NCBI GenBank assembly: GCA_000242935.3
Contig: CP007053.1
Location: forward strand, 3,147,001-3,211,000
DNA length: 64,000 nt
Source: Opitutaceae bacterium TAV5
GTDB taxonomy: Bacteria > Verrucomicrobiota > Verrucomicrobiia > Opitutales > Opitutaceae
Direction of reading: 5' to 3'
The notes under the pieces were generated by a model. The model ran no database searches. It worked only from the letters and a program-made list of their open reading frames with translations, and was not told where the DNA came from. The position numbers and the translations under genes were made by a program. Positions within the stretch are counted from its first letter, which is position 1, and each line of letters begins with the position of its first letter. Shown one piece after another: positions 25,184-33,835 of this stretch.

Positions 25184-26983
25184 ATGCATAAAAACTCCTC
25201 CCCATATCCGAAGCATTCTTATGCTTTTATTTTAAAAACAATATCTTCTGTATCTACCATGTTTGCCGGTGTGTTTCTGTCGCACTTGCTCCCCGCCGAT
25301 GACATTCAATGGACGGGCGTAAGTGGAACCGGCTTCGCGGACAACGCCAACTGGTCCGGCAACGTCGCGCCGGCCGACCACATCTCCACCGACATCGCCA
25401 GCTTCACCGGCACGCTGACGGCAAACCAGCCGGTCATCTCGGGCACCCGCAGCATTGGTGGACTTCTCTTCGGCTCGACCGGCTGGCAGATCAGTGGAGG
25501 AACGCTCAAGATCGGCTCCAGCGGCGTGGACGCCTCTGCCGTGACCTCCGGCGAGATAACGCTCGCGTCGGCCATTCAGGTCGCCGCCACCCAGACCTGG
25601 CTGGTTGGCACAGGAGGCACGCTTGATATCAACGGCAACGCTGCCTCCATTGACACCAACGGCTCCAATCCGGTGTGGACGCTCACCGTTGGCGACGCCA
25701 CCAACACCGGCACGGTGCGTTTCGGTAGCGACGTTGCGTCGCGTTCCCTGAAAGTATATCTGAACGTCGCGGGCGGCACCGTTGACCTGAACGCCACCAC
25801 GCTGACGCTCTCCGGTCTGCGCGGCTCCGGGACCATCACCAACTCCGGCGCGACGGCGGCCAGCGTGGTTATCGACTCGCGCAACGCCGACTCCACCTTT
25901 GCCGGCACACTGAGCGGCAACCTGTCCGTCACGATGGGCGATGGCACGAACACATCGAACAAAGTCCAGTCCCTGAACGGAAACAACAGTTTCACTGGCG
26001 GGTTGACCATCAAGTCGGGCACGGTCCGCTTCGGACAAAGCACCTCGGTCGGCACCGGCACGATCACCCTCGGAGACAGCGCCAAGGCGGGGATCGACGC
26101 CACCCTCTACGCCAACGGCACTGGTTCCACCGCCTTTGCCGACGCAATTACCAATGCCATTCAGGTCGTCGGCACCGGCACGAATACTCTCGGCGTCAGC
26201 AGCTACAGCCCGACGTTTTCCGGCGCGATCACGCTGAACAACGCCAGCCTTACCCTTGCCAGCCAGAACAACAACGGCAGCACGCTGACCATTACCGGCG
26301 GCATCACGGGCACGGGCGATGTGACGACTTTTGTGAGTGGCCCTACCGCCGCCGCCGCGACTTCGCGCATCGTGATCAGCGGCGCCGCTGTCAACCACAC
26401 CGGCGCACTCATCATCACCTCCGGAACGAAGGGCGCGGGCACTTTGGCGGGCACCGTGATCAACGCCGTCATCGGCAGCAACGTCACTGGCGTCAGCCAG
26501 ACCAGCGCCGATTCCTCCCTCACCCTCGCGGGGGCCAACACCTACACCGGCAACACCGTGATCAGCGCCGGCAACTTCACCCTTGCGAGCACCGGCGCGC
26601 TGGTCTTCGACGTTGCGAAAGGCAATCAGCTCCAGCTCTCCACCACCGGCACGGTCGTCGTGGACGGTATATTCAACGTGAATTTCGGCTCCCTGCTCCC
26701 GACCGGCGACACCTCGGTGACGCTTGTATCCGTGACGGGCAGCGCCGTCACCTACGGCTCGACCTTCGCGGTGAATATCGGGAACGATTCCGGCGAGACG
26801 TTTTCCCTGACCGCCGCCAACGCCTACTCACTGACCAATGCGCTCGGCACATGGGCGTTTGATCTCACCGGAGGCGAACTGAGTTTTGTTGCCGCCGCCG
26901 TTCCCGAGCCCGCCGCTTTCGGATTGATTCTGGGCTTTTTGACCCTTGCCGTCGTCGCTCTCCGCCGTCAGCGCAACCGCTAA
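25184..26983 (+). CDS. PEP-CTERM protein with autotransporter-type beta repeats
   Basis: A 599-residue exported protein. After the signal region (KTISSVSTMFAGVFLSHLLP) comes IQWTGVSGTGFADNANWSG, a common opening of Verrucomicrobiota surface beta-helix proteins, then many Gly/Thr-rich repeats including LTLAGANTYTGNTVISAGNF, the autotransporter-associated (PATR) repeat. It ends in AAVPEPAAFGLILG, a hydrophobic helix and RRQRNR, a PEP-CTERM sorting signal. In-frame ATGs at 25151 and 25169 are alternative starts; none has a clear ribosome site. Its promoter region carries the motif also found at the LacI/hydrolase promoter, so it is probably co-regulated with the following locus. Confidence 0.8.
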   Translation: MHKNSSPYPKHSYAFILKTISSVSTMFAGVFLSHLLPADDIQWTGVSGTGFADNANWSGNVAPADHISTDIASFTGTLTANQPVISGTRSIGGLLFGSTGWQISGGTLKIGSSGVDASAVTSGEITLASAIQVAATQTWLVGTGGTLDINGNAASIDTNGSNPVWTLTVGDATNTGTVRFGSDVASRSLKVYLNVAGGTVDLNATTLTLSGLRGSGTITNSGATAASVVIDSRNADSTFAGTLSGNLSVTMGDGTNTSNKVQSLNGNNSFTGGLTIKSGTVRFGQSTSVGTGTITLGDSAKAGIDATLYANGTGSTAFADAITNAIQVVGTGTNTLGVSSYSPTFSGAITLNNASLTLASQNNNGSTLTITGGITGTGDVTTFVSGPTAAAATSRIVISGAAVNHTGALIITSGTKGAGTLAGTVINAVIGSNVTGVSQTSADSSLTLAGANTYTGNTVISAGNFTLASTGALVFDVAKGNQLQLSTTGTVVVDGIFNVNFGSLLPTGDTSVTLVSVTGSAVTYGSTFAVNIGNDSGETFSLTAANAYSLTNALGTWAFDLTGGELSFVAAAVPEPAAFGLILGFLTLAVVALRRQRNR

Positions 26984-26998
26984 TCTCCCCCGTTGAGC

Positions 26999-27043
26999 GC
27001 CCCCTCCCCCTGGATCAAGCGGGGGGGGAGGGGGGAAATTTTT
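26999..27043. terminator. Terminator between convergent genes
   Basis: Arms GCCCCCTCCCCC and a matching G-rich strand around TGGATCAAG, followed by AAATTTTTATT. It lies between the convergent PEP-CTERM and LacI genes; the T run serves the plus strand and touches the LacI stop codon. Confidence 0.7.
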
Positions 27044-28124
27044 ATTGGGGAACCGCGCCTGAGCTCCGCCGCACCACCAGTTCCCCCTTGATCCGCAACC
27101 CCGTGGCGGCGCCCTCGCCAAGCTCCGCGCCGTTGATCTGGTCGAGCAGCAACGTCGCCGCGATCCGCCCGAATTCGTAGCGCCGTTCCTGCACCGTCGT
27201 CAGGCTCACCATCTGGTAGCGGCTCATCTGCATGTCTCCGATGCCCGCCAGCGAAATCTCTTTCCCCGGCGTCAAACCGTGGCTCATCACCTGGTGCATG
27301 ATCTGGTAGGCCACGGTGTCATTGATCCCCAGGATGGCCGTGGGACGCCGCTCCGCCGGCCTCCCCAGCACGCGATCCACCGCCGCGAAGATCGTCTCTT
27401 CCTGTCCTGTTTTCCCCGATACGAGGCCCTCGCTCGCAGCCACGCCCAGCCTTTCCAGCCTCACCCGCACCGCCGCGTAGCGCTCTTCCGTCGTCGGACT
27501 GGCTCCGTCCGGGCCGATCACCACTATCCGCCGGTGGCCGAGACTTTCGAGGTGATCGAATATTTTGTGAACCGCGTCCGCCCCGTCGATCATCACGAAA
27601 TACTCGTCGTCGCCATCCAGCTTGTCCGTCACGTAAACCATCGGAAAGCGGTTCTTGCGCAGCGCCAGATAATGCGCGGCGTTGGCCAGCCCCGGCAGGC
27701 AGATCAGCCCCGCGATCCGCTTGCCCAGCAGCGCGTCCAGTTCCGCCCGTTCCCGCTCCGCGTCCCAGCAGGTGATGGACAGAAAACTGCCATGTGCCGT
27801 CGCAATCCCGTCCGTGCCGGTTCCCGGGCTGGCCTCCCGGGCCTTCTCCAGCACCGACTGGATGCCTGCCACGATATCCTGCGTCGCGTTCATCGTCGCA
27901 TCGGGAAACAGCAACCCCACGCCCGATCTGTCCTGCCGTGCCAGGCTGCGCGCCCAGTAGTTGGGGACAAACCGGTGTTTCCACGCGGCCTCGCGAATCC
28001 GCGCCTCCGTTTCCGGCGGGATCTTTTTCTGCCGGGCCTGGCCGGCCAGCACATAGCTCACCGTGGCCCGCGAGATCTTGAGCTCATCGGCCAGGGTCTG
28101 CATGGTTACTTTCTGGCTGCGCAT
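27042..28124 (-). CDS. LacI-family transcriptional regulator
   Basis: A 360-residue regulator: helix-turn-helix at the N-terminus (TMQTLADELKISRATVSYVL), hinge, and a periplasmic-binding-protein-like effector domain ending with LRIKGELVVRRSS, the usual LacI C-terminal motif. The start at 28124 places the DNA-binding domain eight residues in; an open frame of 56 codons upstream has no similarity to the family. It faces a clan-A hydrolase gene, and a palindrome (28301-28314) in the divergent region recurs before the PEP-CTERM gene at 25.1 kb. Most likely it represses the glycan locus on both sides, including the ABC importer further on. Confidence 0.88.
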   Translation of the reverse strand: MRSQKVTMQTLADELKISRATVSYVLAGQARQKKIPPETEARIREAAWKHRFVPNYWARSLARQDRSGVGLLFPDATMNATQDIVAGIQSVLEKAREASPGTGTDGIATAHGSFLSITCWDAERERAELDALLGKRIAGLICLPGLANAAHYLALRKNRFPMVYVTDKLDGDDEYFVMIDGADAVHKIFDHLESLGHRRIVVIGPDGASPTTEERYAAVRVRLERLGVAASEGLVSGKTGQEETIFAAVDRVLGRPAERRPTAILGINDTVAYQIMHQVMSHGLTPGKEISLAGIGDMQMSRYQMVSLTTVQERRYEFGRIAATLLLDQINGAELGEGAATGLRIKGELVVRRSSGAVPQ

Positions 28125-28300
28125 AAAACGGAAGATGCTATCCCACAGCTTACGCGCCGGAGCACGCACAAAACGCAGCCGTCGGCGTATTTGTTCTCCT
28201 CCCGCAGGCCGGATATTTTCAGAGGCTGGCATCCCGCTCTGCCCTTTTTCCGACAAAGGGGTTGACACGATTCGCCTGCCACCCGAAAACATCGCCGTAA

Positions 28301-28314
28301 CTTACCCGCGTAAC
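28301..28314. promoter_or_regulatory. Operator candidate CTTACCCGCGTAAC
   Basis: Sits 30 bp before the hydrolase start and upstream of the divergent LacI gene. The core TTACCCGCGTAA is palindromic apart from its centre and matches the site at 25121-25134. A second half-like TAACTAACG follows. Confidence 0.55.
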
Positions 28315-28343
28315 TAACGAATTTCCTTACACCCCTTTCCACC

Positions 28344-30878
28344 ATGTCCGACCCGTTCCGTCATCCGTCCGCTCCCGCATCCGGGTTTGTCTTTTCACGA
28401 CCCGCCCTGCCTGCGCTCGCGTTCTTCCTGCTCGCCGGCGTCGCCGTGCCTGCCGCCGCCCAGGTGGCGGCTGTCCAGGACATCGACGCCAACGCCAGAA
28501 GTGCTCCGGCCCCCGGCGAACCGCGTTCGGTCAACATCGCCGAAACCCTGACGCTCGCCGAGTATGACCCTGCCGCCGCCGCGGCCCTACCCCTGCGCCT
28601 CTCTCGCGGTGTCAGCCAGAAAATCACCGCCCCGACCTTGGCGCGGCCCGATGTTTCCCGTGTCCACAAAATCACTACGGACGGGAAGTGGGCCATCCTC
28701 TACCTTCCCGGCGAATATCCGATCGAGGGCGCCACACTCACTCTCGACTATTACGTCCCCGAACATTCCGCGCTCCGCTCCTTCACCACCAACGAAAAAC
28801 AGCGCTACAAGGCCACCCGCGCCATCGGCAAGGGACGCTGGACCCGCGTTTCCATCGACTTTGCCGACATGGTCGGCGGCGACCTCTGGCGCCTGCAAAG
28901 CCTGCGCTCCATCACCGACCCCACGCTTACGTTCACCAGCGGCGGCGGCATCGACGTCGAGATCGCTCGCCTCGCCATTACCCGCCGCCCCGCCATGCCA
29001 CTTCCCGTCCCCCGTGTCATTCGCTCGCGCCATCCCGAGGCGCCGCAGGTCTTTACCCGGGAGATCGAGATCGGCGCCGTGGATGCGGATGCCTGGTGCC
29101 AGCTCATGGCCGACGGGGATTTCGTGCTCACCGTCAACGGCCGCGAAGCCGGCCGCGGCGGCGACAACGCCGTCGACACCGCGCGCTGGCCGAGCGGCGG
29201 CCGCTTCATGGCTCTTGCGAAGGAAATCCCCGTCGGCGAATACCTCGTCCCGGGCAGGAACCTTCTCCGGGTTGCGATCACCTCGCAAACCCTCGCGCCC
29301 GAACTCGTGCTCGCGTTCGGCTGGCAGGAGGGCGACCATCGCCATGTTGTTGTCAGCGATGCCTCCTGGGCCACGGTCGTGCCATCCGGCGGCGGCGCCC
29401 CGGTCGAGGATCTCGGCAGTCTCCCTGCCAAAGAAGCCGGCAGGTTCAATCGCGCCGTGGACATCTTTCCCCTGCTCGTCCCCAGGCCGTGGGATACCCG
29501 GAACTACGTCGCCGCTCCTCTCGCCGATTTCCCGCCAGTGGAGCACACTGCGGCCGCCCTGCGCCCGCGCATCGTTCCCGGCGCGTGGAGCGCACGCAAC
29601 CTCGGCCCGCGCTGGAGCCTCGTCGATCCGGCCGGCGCGCCTTTTTTCCTCCTCGCCGCCCAGACCGACATGATTCTCCCGCGCTGGGCGTATCGATATT
29701 CCAAACACCTCTACAACACCTGGGAAACCGAAGCCGCCTGGGCGGCGCACGACGTCGCCGCCATGCGCCGCCTCGGATTCAACACCCTCGCCGTCTCCCT
29801 GCACGCTGCGCACTACCAGCACGGCGAGACGCTCGGCATGCCCTCCTTCCGCAACCTCGACATCGCGATGCGCGCCGGCGGTCCCCGCCTCCGCGCCAAC
29901 GACGGCAGACAATCCAAAATGCCCGACCCCTTCGACCCCACCTGGCGCGCCAACCTCACCGCCTACCTCGAAAAAACCGCCGCCGAATGGAAAGACCAGG
30001 CCGTCACCGGCGTATTCATCGACAACGAACTCGACCTCGACGGCGCCCTCCACTGCGCCTCCATCACCGGCGACGCATTTTCCGACGCCGCCGGCAAAAA
30101 ATTCGTCACCTGGCTCCGCACCCGTTACCGCACCATCGACGACCTCAACCGCGCCTGGTTCGGCTCCGCCGCCCATGCCGCCGCAAACGAACCCTCAAAA
30201 AAACTCGCCGGCTTCGACGACATTCTTGTCAAAAAACCCGCCCCCCCTCGCGAAAAATCCACGGGACTCAACCACACTAAAAAATCCCCCGCCGCCGGCG
30301 CCCCCGCGATGGAGCGCGACTATTACGATTTCGCCATGCTCACGGTAAAGGAGTTTGCCGACTGCGTCCTCGCCGAAGTCCGCCGCACCATGCCCGGCAA
30401 GCTCGTTGCCAGCAACCGCTTCATGGGCGGCGCCACCGCCGAAGTCCTCGCCGCGTGGAAAGACTACGACATCATCGCCTGGAACGCCTACCCCATGGAC
30501 CGCTGGGACACCGGCGAATACACCGACATCCAGCTTGACCGCATGAAGCTCGCGCACCGCGTCACCGGAAAGCCGGTGATTGTAACCGAATTTGGGATAC
30601 AATCCCTCGATTCCGGCGTTCCCAGCCCCACGGCCAAGCTCGCCACGCAGAAGCGCCGCGGCGAGGAGTACGGAAAAATCCTCGATCAACTCCTCCGCGA
30701 ATGCCCCTTCATCGTCGGCCTGGTTCCCTTTGGCTGGATGGATTCCACCGAAGGCGAGCGTGCCAACTGGGGCATGGTCAGCCCCGACGGGCAACCGTAC
30801 CGCGACTACCTCGAAGGTCTTGCCGCCGCCCACCGGAAACTGGACCGCACACTCGGTCCCGACCTCATCGCCAAATAA
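28344..30878 (+). CDS. Exported clan-A glycoside hydrolase (GH42/agarase-like)
   Basis: An 844-residue secreted enzyme. A signal peptide (PALPALAFFLLAGVAVPAAA) is followed by about 400 residues of beta-rich modules. A TIM barrel starts near residue 430 (WSLVDPAGAPFFLLAAQTD), as in beta-agarases and GH42-like enzymes. GVFIDNELD contains the probable acid/base Glu and PVIVTEFGIQS the probable nucleophile Glu. A Lys/Ser/Pro-rich insertion (around residues 620-655) interrupts the barrel. Galactan-type substrates are likely but not proven. It begins a run of plus-strand genes (exported protein, pseudopilin, trehalase, ABC importer) under the divergent LacI regulator. Confidence 0.78.
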   Translation: MSDPFRHPSAPASGFVFSRPALPALAFFLLAGVAVPAAAQVAAVQDIDANARSAPAPGEPRSVNIAETLTLAEYDPAAAAALPLRLSRGVSQKITAPTLARPDVSRVHKITTDGKWAILYLPGEYPIEGATLTLDYYVPEHSALRSFTTNEKQRYKATRAIGKGRWTRVSIDFADMVGGDLWRLQSLRSITDPTLTFTSGGGIDVEIARLAITRRPAMPLPVPRVIRSRHPEAPQVFTREIEIGAVDADAWCQLMADGDFVLTVNGREAGRGGDNAVDTARWPSGGRFMALAKEIPVGEYLVPGRNLLRVAITSQTLAPELVLAFGWQEGDHRHVVVSDASWATVVPSGGGAPVEDLGSLPAKEAGRFNRAVDIFPLLVPRPWDTRNYVAAPLADFPPVEHTAAALRPRIVPGAWSARNLGPRWSLVDPAGAPFFLLAAQTDMILPRWAYRYSKHLYNTWETEAAWAAHDVAAMRRLGFNTLAVSLHAAHYQHGETLGMPSFRNLDIAMRAGGPRLRANDGRQSKMPDPFDPTWRANLTAYLEKTAAEWKDQAVTGVFIDNELDLDGALHCASITGDAFSDAAGKKFVTWLRTRYRTIDDLNRAWFGSAAHAAANEPSKKLAGFDDILVKKPAPPREKSTGLNHTKKSPAAGAPAMERDYYDFAMLTVKEFADCVLAEVRRTMPGKLVASNRFMGGATAEVLAAWKDYDIIAWNAYPMDRWDTGEYTDIQLDRMKLAHRVTGKPVIVTEFGIQSLDSGVPSPTAKLATQKRRGEEYGKILDQLLRECPFIVGLVPFGWMDSTEGERANWGMVSPDGQPYRDYLEGLAAAHRKLDRTLGPDLIAK

Positions 30879-30893
30879 AAACAACCACACGCC

Positions 30894-31646
30894 ATGAAAA
30901 CCTCCATCCTTCCCGGGTTCGCCTTCCGGCGACATCTCGCAGCAATCGTCTTGCTGACCGCCGTCCTGTTCGCCCCGATGGCCCTCCTGCGCGCCACGCC
31001 TGTTTCGCCCTGGACGATCCAGCAGGGCGCGCCTTCCGGGCTCACCACCGCCTCTCCCCTGCTCCCGGTCAACTCGACGGCCTACGCCCTCCTGCCGAAA
31101 ATCTACAGGCTGGCCCAGGCCGGCGACGAACTTGTGCTTACGGCCAAGGTGACCTTCCGCTTTGCCGAAGCTCCCGGCGGCGGCCAGTTCCGATTCGGCC
31201 TGTTCAGCCCCATCGGCGACGACATTGCCGACACCCGGGACTGGGCGGGTTACACGATCATCGCCGGCGGCACCCGCCGCGCCGCCAGCCACGAAATCTG
31301 GAGCCGCACCGGCGGGGGATGGGCCGGAGGCAAGGGCGCCGTAAAGCTCGGCACCAAAGCCACCGTCCGGAACCTCGATGCCCTTTACGAAAAAAACGAC
31401 ACCGTCATCTACACGCTGACCCTCACGCTCAAAAAAACCGGGCGTGGCACGTTCGTCACCTGGACCCTGAAAGACGCCGCCAACGACGACACGGCCTACT
31501 CTGTCGAGCAAGGTGTCATCGACACCGCGGAGACTCCGCCTTCCATCTTCGACCGCGTGGCCTTCACCGCCGCCAACGGCCTGCGCGGCTCCGTGCAACT
31601 CGCCGATGTCGATGTCACCTTCACTTCCGCCGCGCCATCATTGTAA
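30894..31646 (+). CDS. Exported beta-sandwich protein, unrecognised
   Basis: A 250-residue protein with a signal peptide (LAAIVLLTAVLFAPMALLRA). The remainder alternates short beta strands (VLTAKVTFRF, RFGLFSPIGDD, YTLTLTLKKTG, GSVQLADVDVTFTS) in a pattern like concanavalin-type carbohydrate-binding folds, but I recognise no named family. It starts 15 bp after the hydrolase gene and ends 18 bp before the pseudopilin gene, so all three are probably one transcript. A substrate-binding accessory role is inferred from that position only. Confidence 0.65.
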   Translation: MKTSILPGFAFRRHLAAIVLLTAVLFAPMALLRATPVSPWTIQQGAPSGLTTASPLLPVNSTAYALLPKIYRLAQAGDELVLTAKVTFRFAEAPGGGQFRFGLFSPIGDDIADTRDWAGYTIIAGGTRRAASHEIWSRTGGGWAGGKGAVKLGTKATVRNLDALYEKNDTVIYTLTLTLKKTGRGTFVTWTLKDAANDDTAYSVEQGVIDTAETPPSIFDRVAFTAANGLRGSVQLADVDVTFTSAAPSL

Positions 31647-31664
31647 CCAACCCGACTCCCCGCC

Positions 31665-32381
31665 ATGAACCTCTCTGCCCCTCGCTCCATCGTCGTCAGC
31701 CGGCGCGCTTTCACGCTCGTCGAACTGCTCACCGTCATTACCATCATCGGCATCCTGGCCGGGATTCTCATCCCGGCTGTCAGCCGTGTCCGCCTGCAGG
31801 CCAAAATCGCCGTCGGCCGCAGCAACCTCCGCGCCTGTGTGCAGGGTGCCCTCATCTATGCCACCGATCACAAAGGGGAGCTTCCCCCGGTCAGTATCAC
31901 GAGCGCCGTTTACAACTCGGCATGGCTTTATTGTGACAAGGAGATCCGCAACCTCGGCCATCTCCTCGAGGAGGGCATCATTACCGATCCCGGGGTATTC
32001 TACAATCCCACCTGGGATGCGAATGATGCCCGTGGATACAAACCGGACAACTGGGCCAACGGATGGGCGGGCAGGGGAAACACCAACATCAACAGTTCGT
32101 TCGCCACACGCCTTACCCCCAATTACTGGCCCGGCACTCCCGCCAGCAAAATCCTCCGTCACGCCGAGTATATCGACAAGGTCATCTATACCGATTATTT
32201 CCCCCGGGGCCTTGAGGGATCGAGCAAACCCGTCAACGGCAGCCAGGGCTTCAATATCGCTTTCGGCAACGGCTCCGTCCGCTGGGCCAAGGGAGGTCCG
32301 CTTGCGCGCAAGGTGTACAGTTCGATGAACACCAGCGAGTACCTGGCAGTCTTTAACGAATTCGACACCCTCCGCGAATAA
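31665..32381 (+). CDS. Type II secretion-like pseudopilin (prepilin-type N-terminus)
   Basis: A 238-residue protein with a 14-residue basic leader and the methylation motif RAFTLVELLTVITIIGILAG; here Ala rather than Gly stands before the methylated Phe, a tolerated but less common cleavage position. SNLRACVQGALIYATDHKGE and the end motif NIAFGNGSVRWAK are typical of solitary Verrucomicrobiota pseudopilins. As at 18.4 kb, it sits between an exported glycan protein and a carbohydrate enzyme with no pilus genes nearby. Confidence 0.85.
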   Translation: MNLSAPRSIVVSRRAFTLVELLTVITIIGILAGILIPAVSRVRLQAKIAVGRSNLRACVQGALIYATDHKGELPPVSITSAVYNSAWLYCDKEIRNLGHLLEEGIITDPGVFYNPTWDANDARGYKPDNWANGWAGRGNTNINSSFATRLTPNYWPGTPASKILRHAEYIDKVIYTDYFPRGLEGSSKPVNGSQGFNIAFGNGSVRWAKGGPLARKVYSSMNTSEYLAVFNEFDTLRE

Positions 32382-32422
32382 CTCACCCCACATCTCCTGC
32401 CACCGCCACCCGGCCCCTGTTC

Positions 32423-33802
32423 ATGCAACTCACCATCGACGAACCGTCCGCCACCACCGTCATTCCCCCCGCCCCGCATCTCTCCACCACTCCGGCGTCC
32501 GCCAGGCTTGAACGCTTTATCGCCACCGAGTGGGAGTGCACTCTGCGCATCCCCGCCGCCACCCCCACCGATCCGGCGACCCTTGGCCTGGCATCGCTCC
32601 CTCGGCCCTTCGTTGTCCCCTGCGCGGACGAAGGCTTCCGCTCCTTCTTTTACTGGGATTCTTGCTACGCCAGCATCGGCCTCCTCCTCCAGGGCCGCAT
32701 CCGCGAAGTGGTCGATGTCGCCGAAAACATGCGCTGGCTCGTCAACCGCCTCGGGTATGTCCCCAACCAGTACGAAGCCGGACAACTTTTCCGCAGCCAG
32801 CCCCCGCACTACGCGCTCGTCGTTTCCATGCTCGTGTCCGCCGCGCCCGGCGCGCTTTCGCCCGACGGTCTCGCCGCCCATCTCGAGGCGTTGACCGCCG
32901 AATATGCGTTCTGGTCGACGCTTCGCGCGGCTCCCGATTTGCGATATCGCGGCCTCAACCGCTACGGCCACCACGCCCATCCTGAAGAACTGGCCGCCTT
33001 CGGCGAAATGATCGCCGGCCGCGTGCCTCCCTGGCCCGACGATCCGCAGGCGCGGCTCGTCGCCATCGCCCATCACCTTGCGGAGGCCGAGAGCGGCTGG
33101 GATTTTACCACGCGTTTCGGCGGACGCTGCATGGATCACCTGCCGGTTGACCTGAACGCGCTTCTTTTTGCCCACGAAACCGTCTGTGCCGACCTCGCCC
33201 GCCGCACGGGAGACGAGGCTGCCGCCGCGCTCTGGACAACCCGGGCCGTATCACGCCGCGAACACATGAACGCCGTCCTCTGGTGCCCGGAGGCCGGTGC
33301 ATTTGTCGATCGCGACATGGCCGGCGACCGCCTTTCTCCGGCACTGACCGCCGCCTCGTTTTATCCGCTCTGGGCGGGTGTCGCCACGCCGGCCCAGGCC
33401 GTCGCGACCGCGGGACGTCTTCTCGCCGCGCTCGAAACCGGTCATGCCCTTCGGACAACCTGTCCGGCTTCCGGCGATGCGCCCGGTCTGCAATGGGATT
33501 CTCCCAACGCGTGGCCGCCACTCCAGGCGGCGGCGGTGCTCGGTCTGCTGCGATACGGGCTCGAGGCCGACGCCTGTCGCCTCGCCCGGAAATGGGCGCG
33601 GACCGGCGAGCGCGTTTTTGAACGGACCGGAAAACTCTGGGAAAAGTACAACGCCCTCACCGGTGACATCGACGTGCGCGACGAGTATCCTATGCCGAGC
33701 ATGATGGGCTGGTCGGCGGGCGCCTGGCTGTTGTGCCATCGGGTGGCCTCCGGCGATATTGATGCCGCGACCTCCTTTTTCCCGTCTGCGCTTGTGGATT
33801 GA
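32423..33802 (+). CDS. GH37-like trehalase or related alpha-glucosidase
   Basis: A 459-residue (alpha/alpha)6-barrel protein. Trehalase signatures are recognisable: FFYWDSCYASIGLL (as in the YYWDSY block), ESGWDFTTRF (catalytic Asp of GESGWDFS type), LPVDLNALLF, LQWDSPNAWPPLQA and EKYNALTGD, with MMGWSAGAWL near the end. No signal peptide is seen, so it is cytosolic and would hydrolyse an imported disaccharide. GH37 enzymes are usually trehalases; the divergent first block leaves other alpha-glucosides possible. The gene precedes an ABC sugar importer by 33 bp, which fits uptake followed by cleavage. Confidence 0.8.
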   Translation: MQLTIDEPSATTVIPPAPHLSTTPASARLERFIATEWECTLRIPAATPTDPATLGLASLPRPFVVPCADEGFRSFFYWDSCYASIGLLLQGRIREVVDVAENMRWLVNRLGYVPNQYEAGQLFRSQPPHYALVVSMLVSAAPGALSPDGLAAHLEALTAEYAFWSTLRAAPDLRYRGLNRYGHHAHPEELAAFGEMIAGRVPPWPDDPQARLVAIAHHLAEAESGWDFTTRFGGRCMDHLPVDLNALLFAHETVCADLARRTGDEAAAALWTTRAVSRREHMNAVLWCPEAGAFVDRDMAGDRLSPALTAASFYPLWAGVATPAQAVATAGRLLAALETGHALRTTCPASGDAPGLQWDSPNAWPPLQAAAVLGLLRYGLEADACRLARKWARTGERVFERTGKLWEKYNALTGDIDVRDEYPMPSMMGWSAGAWLLCHRVASGDIDAATSFFPSALVD

Positions 33803-33835
33803 TGCCGGGGCGGACAACGCACACAACCGGCGGGC

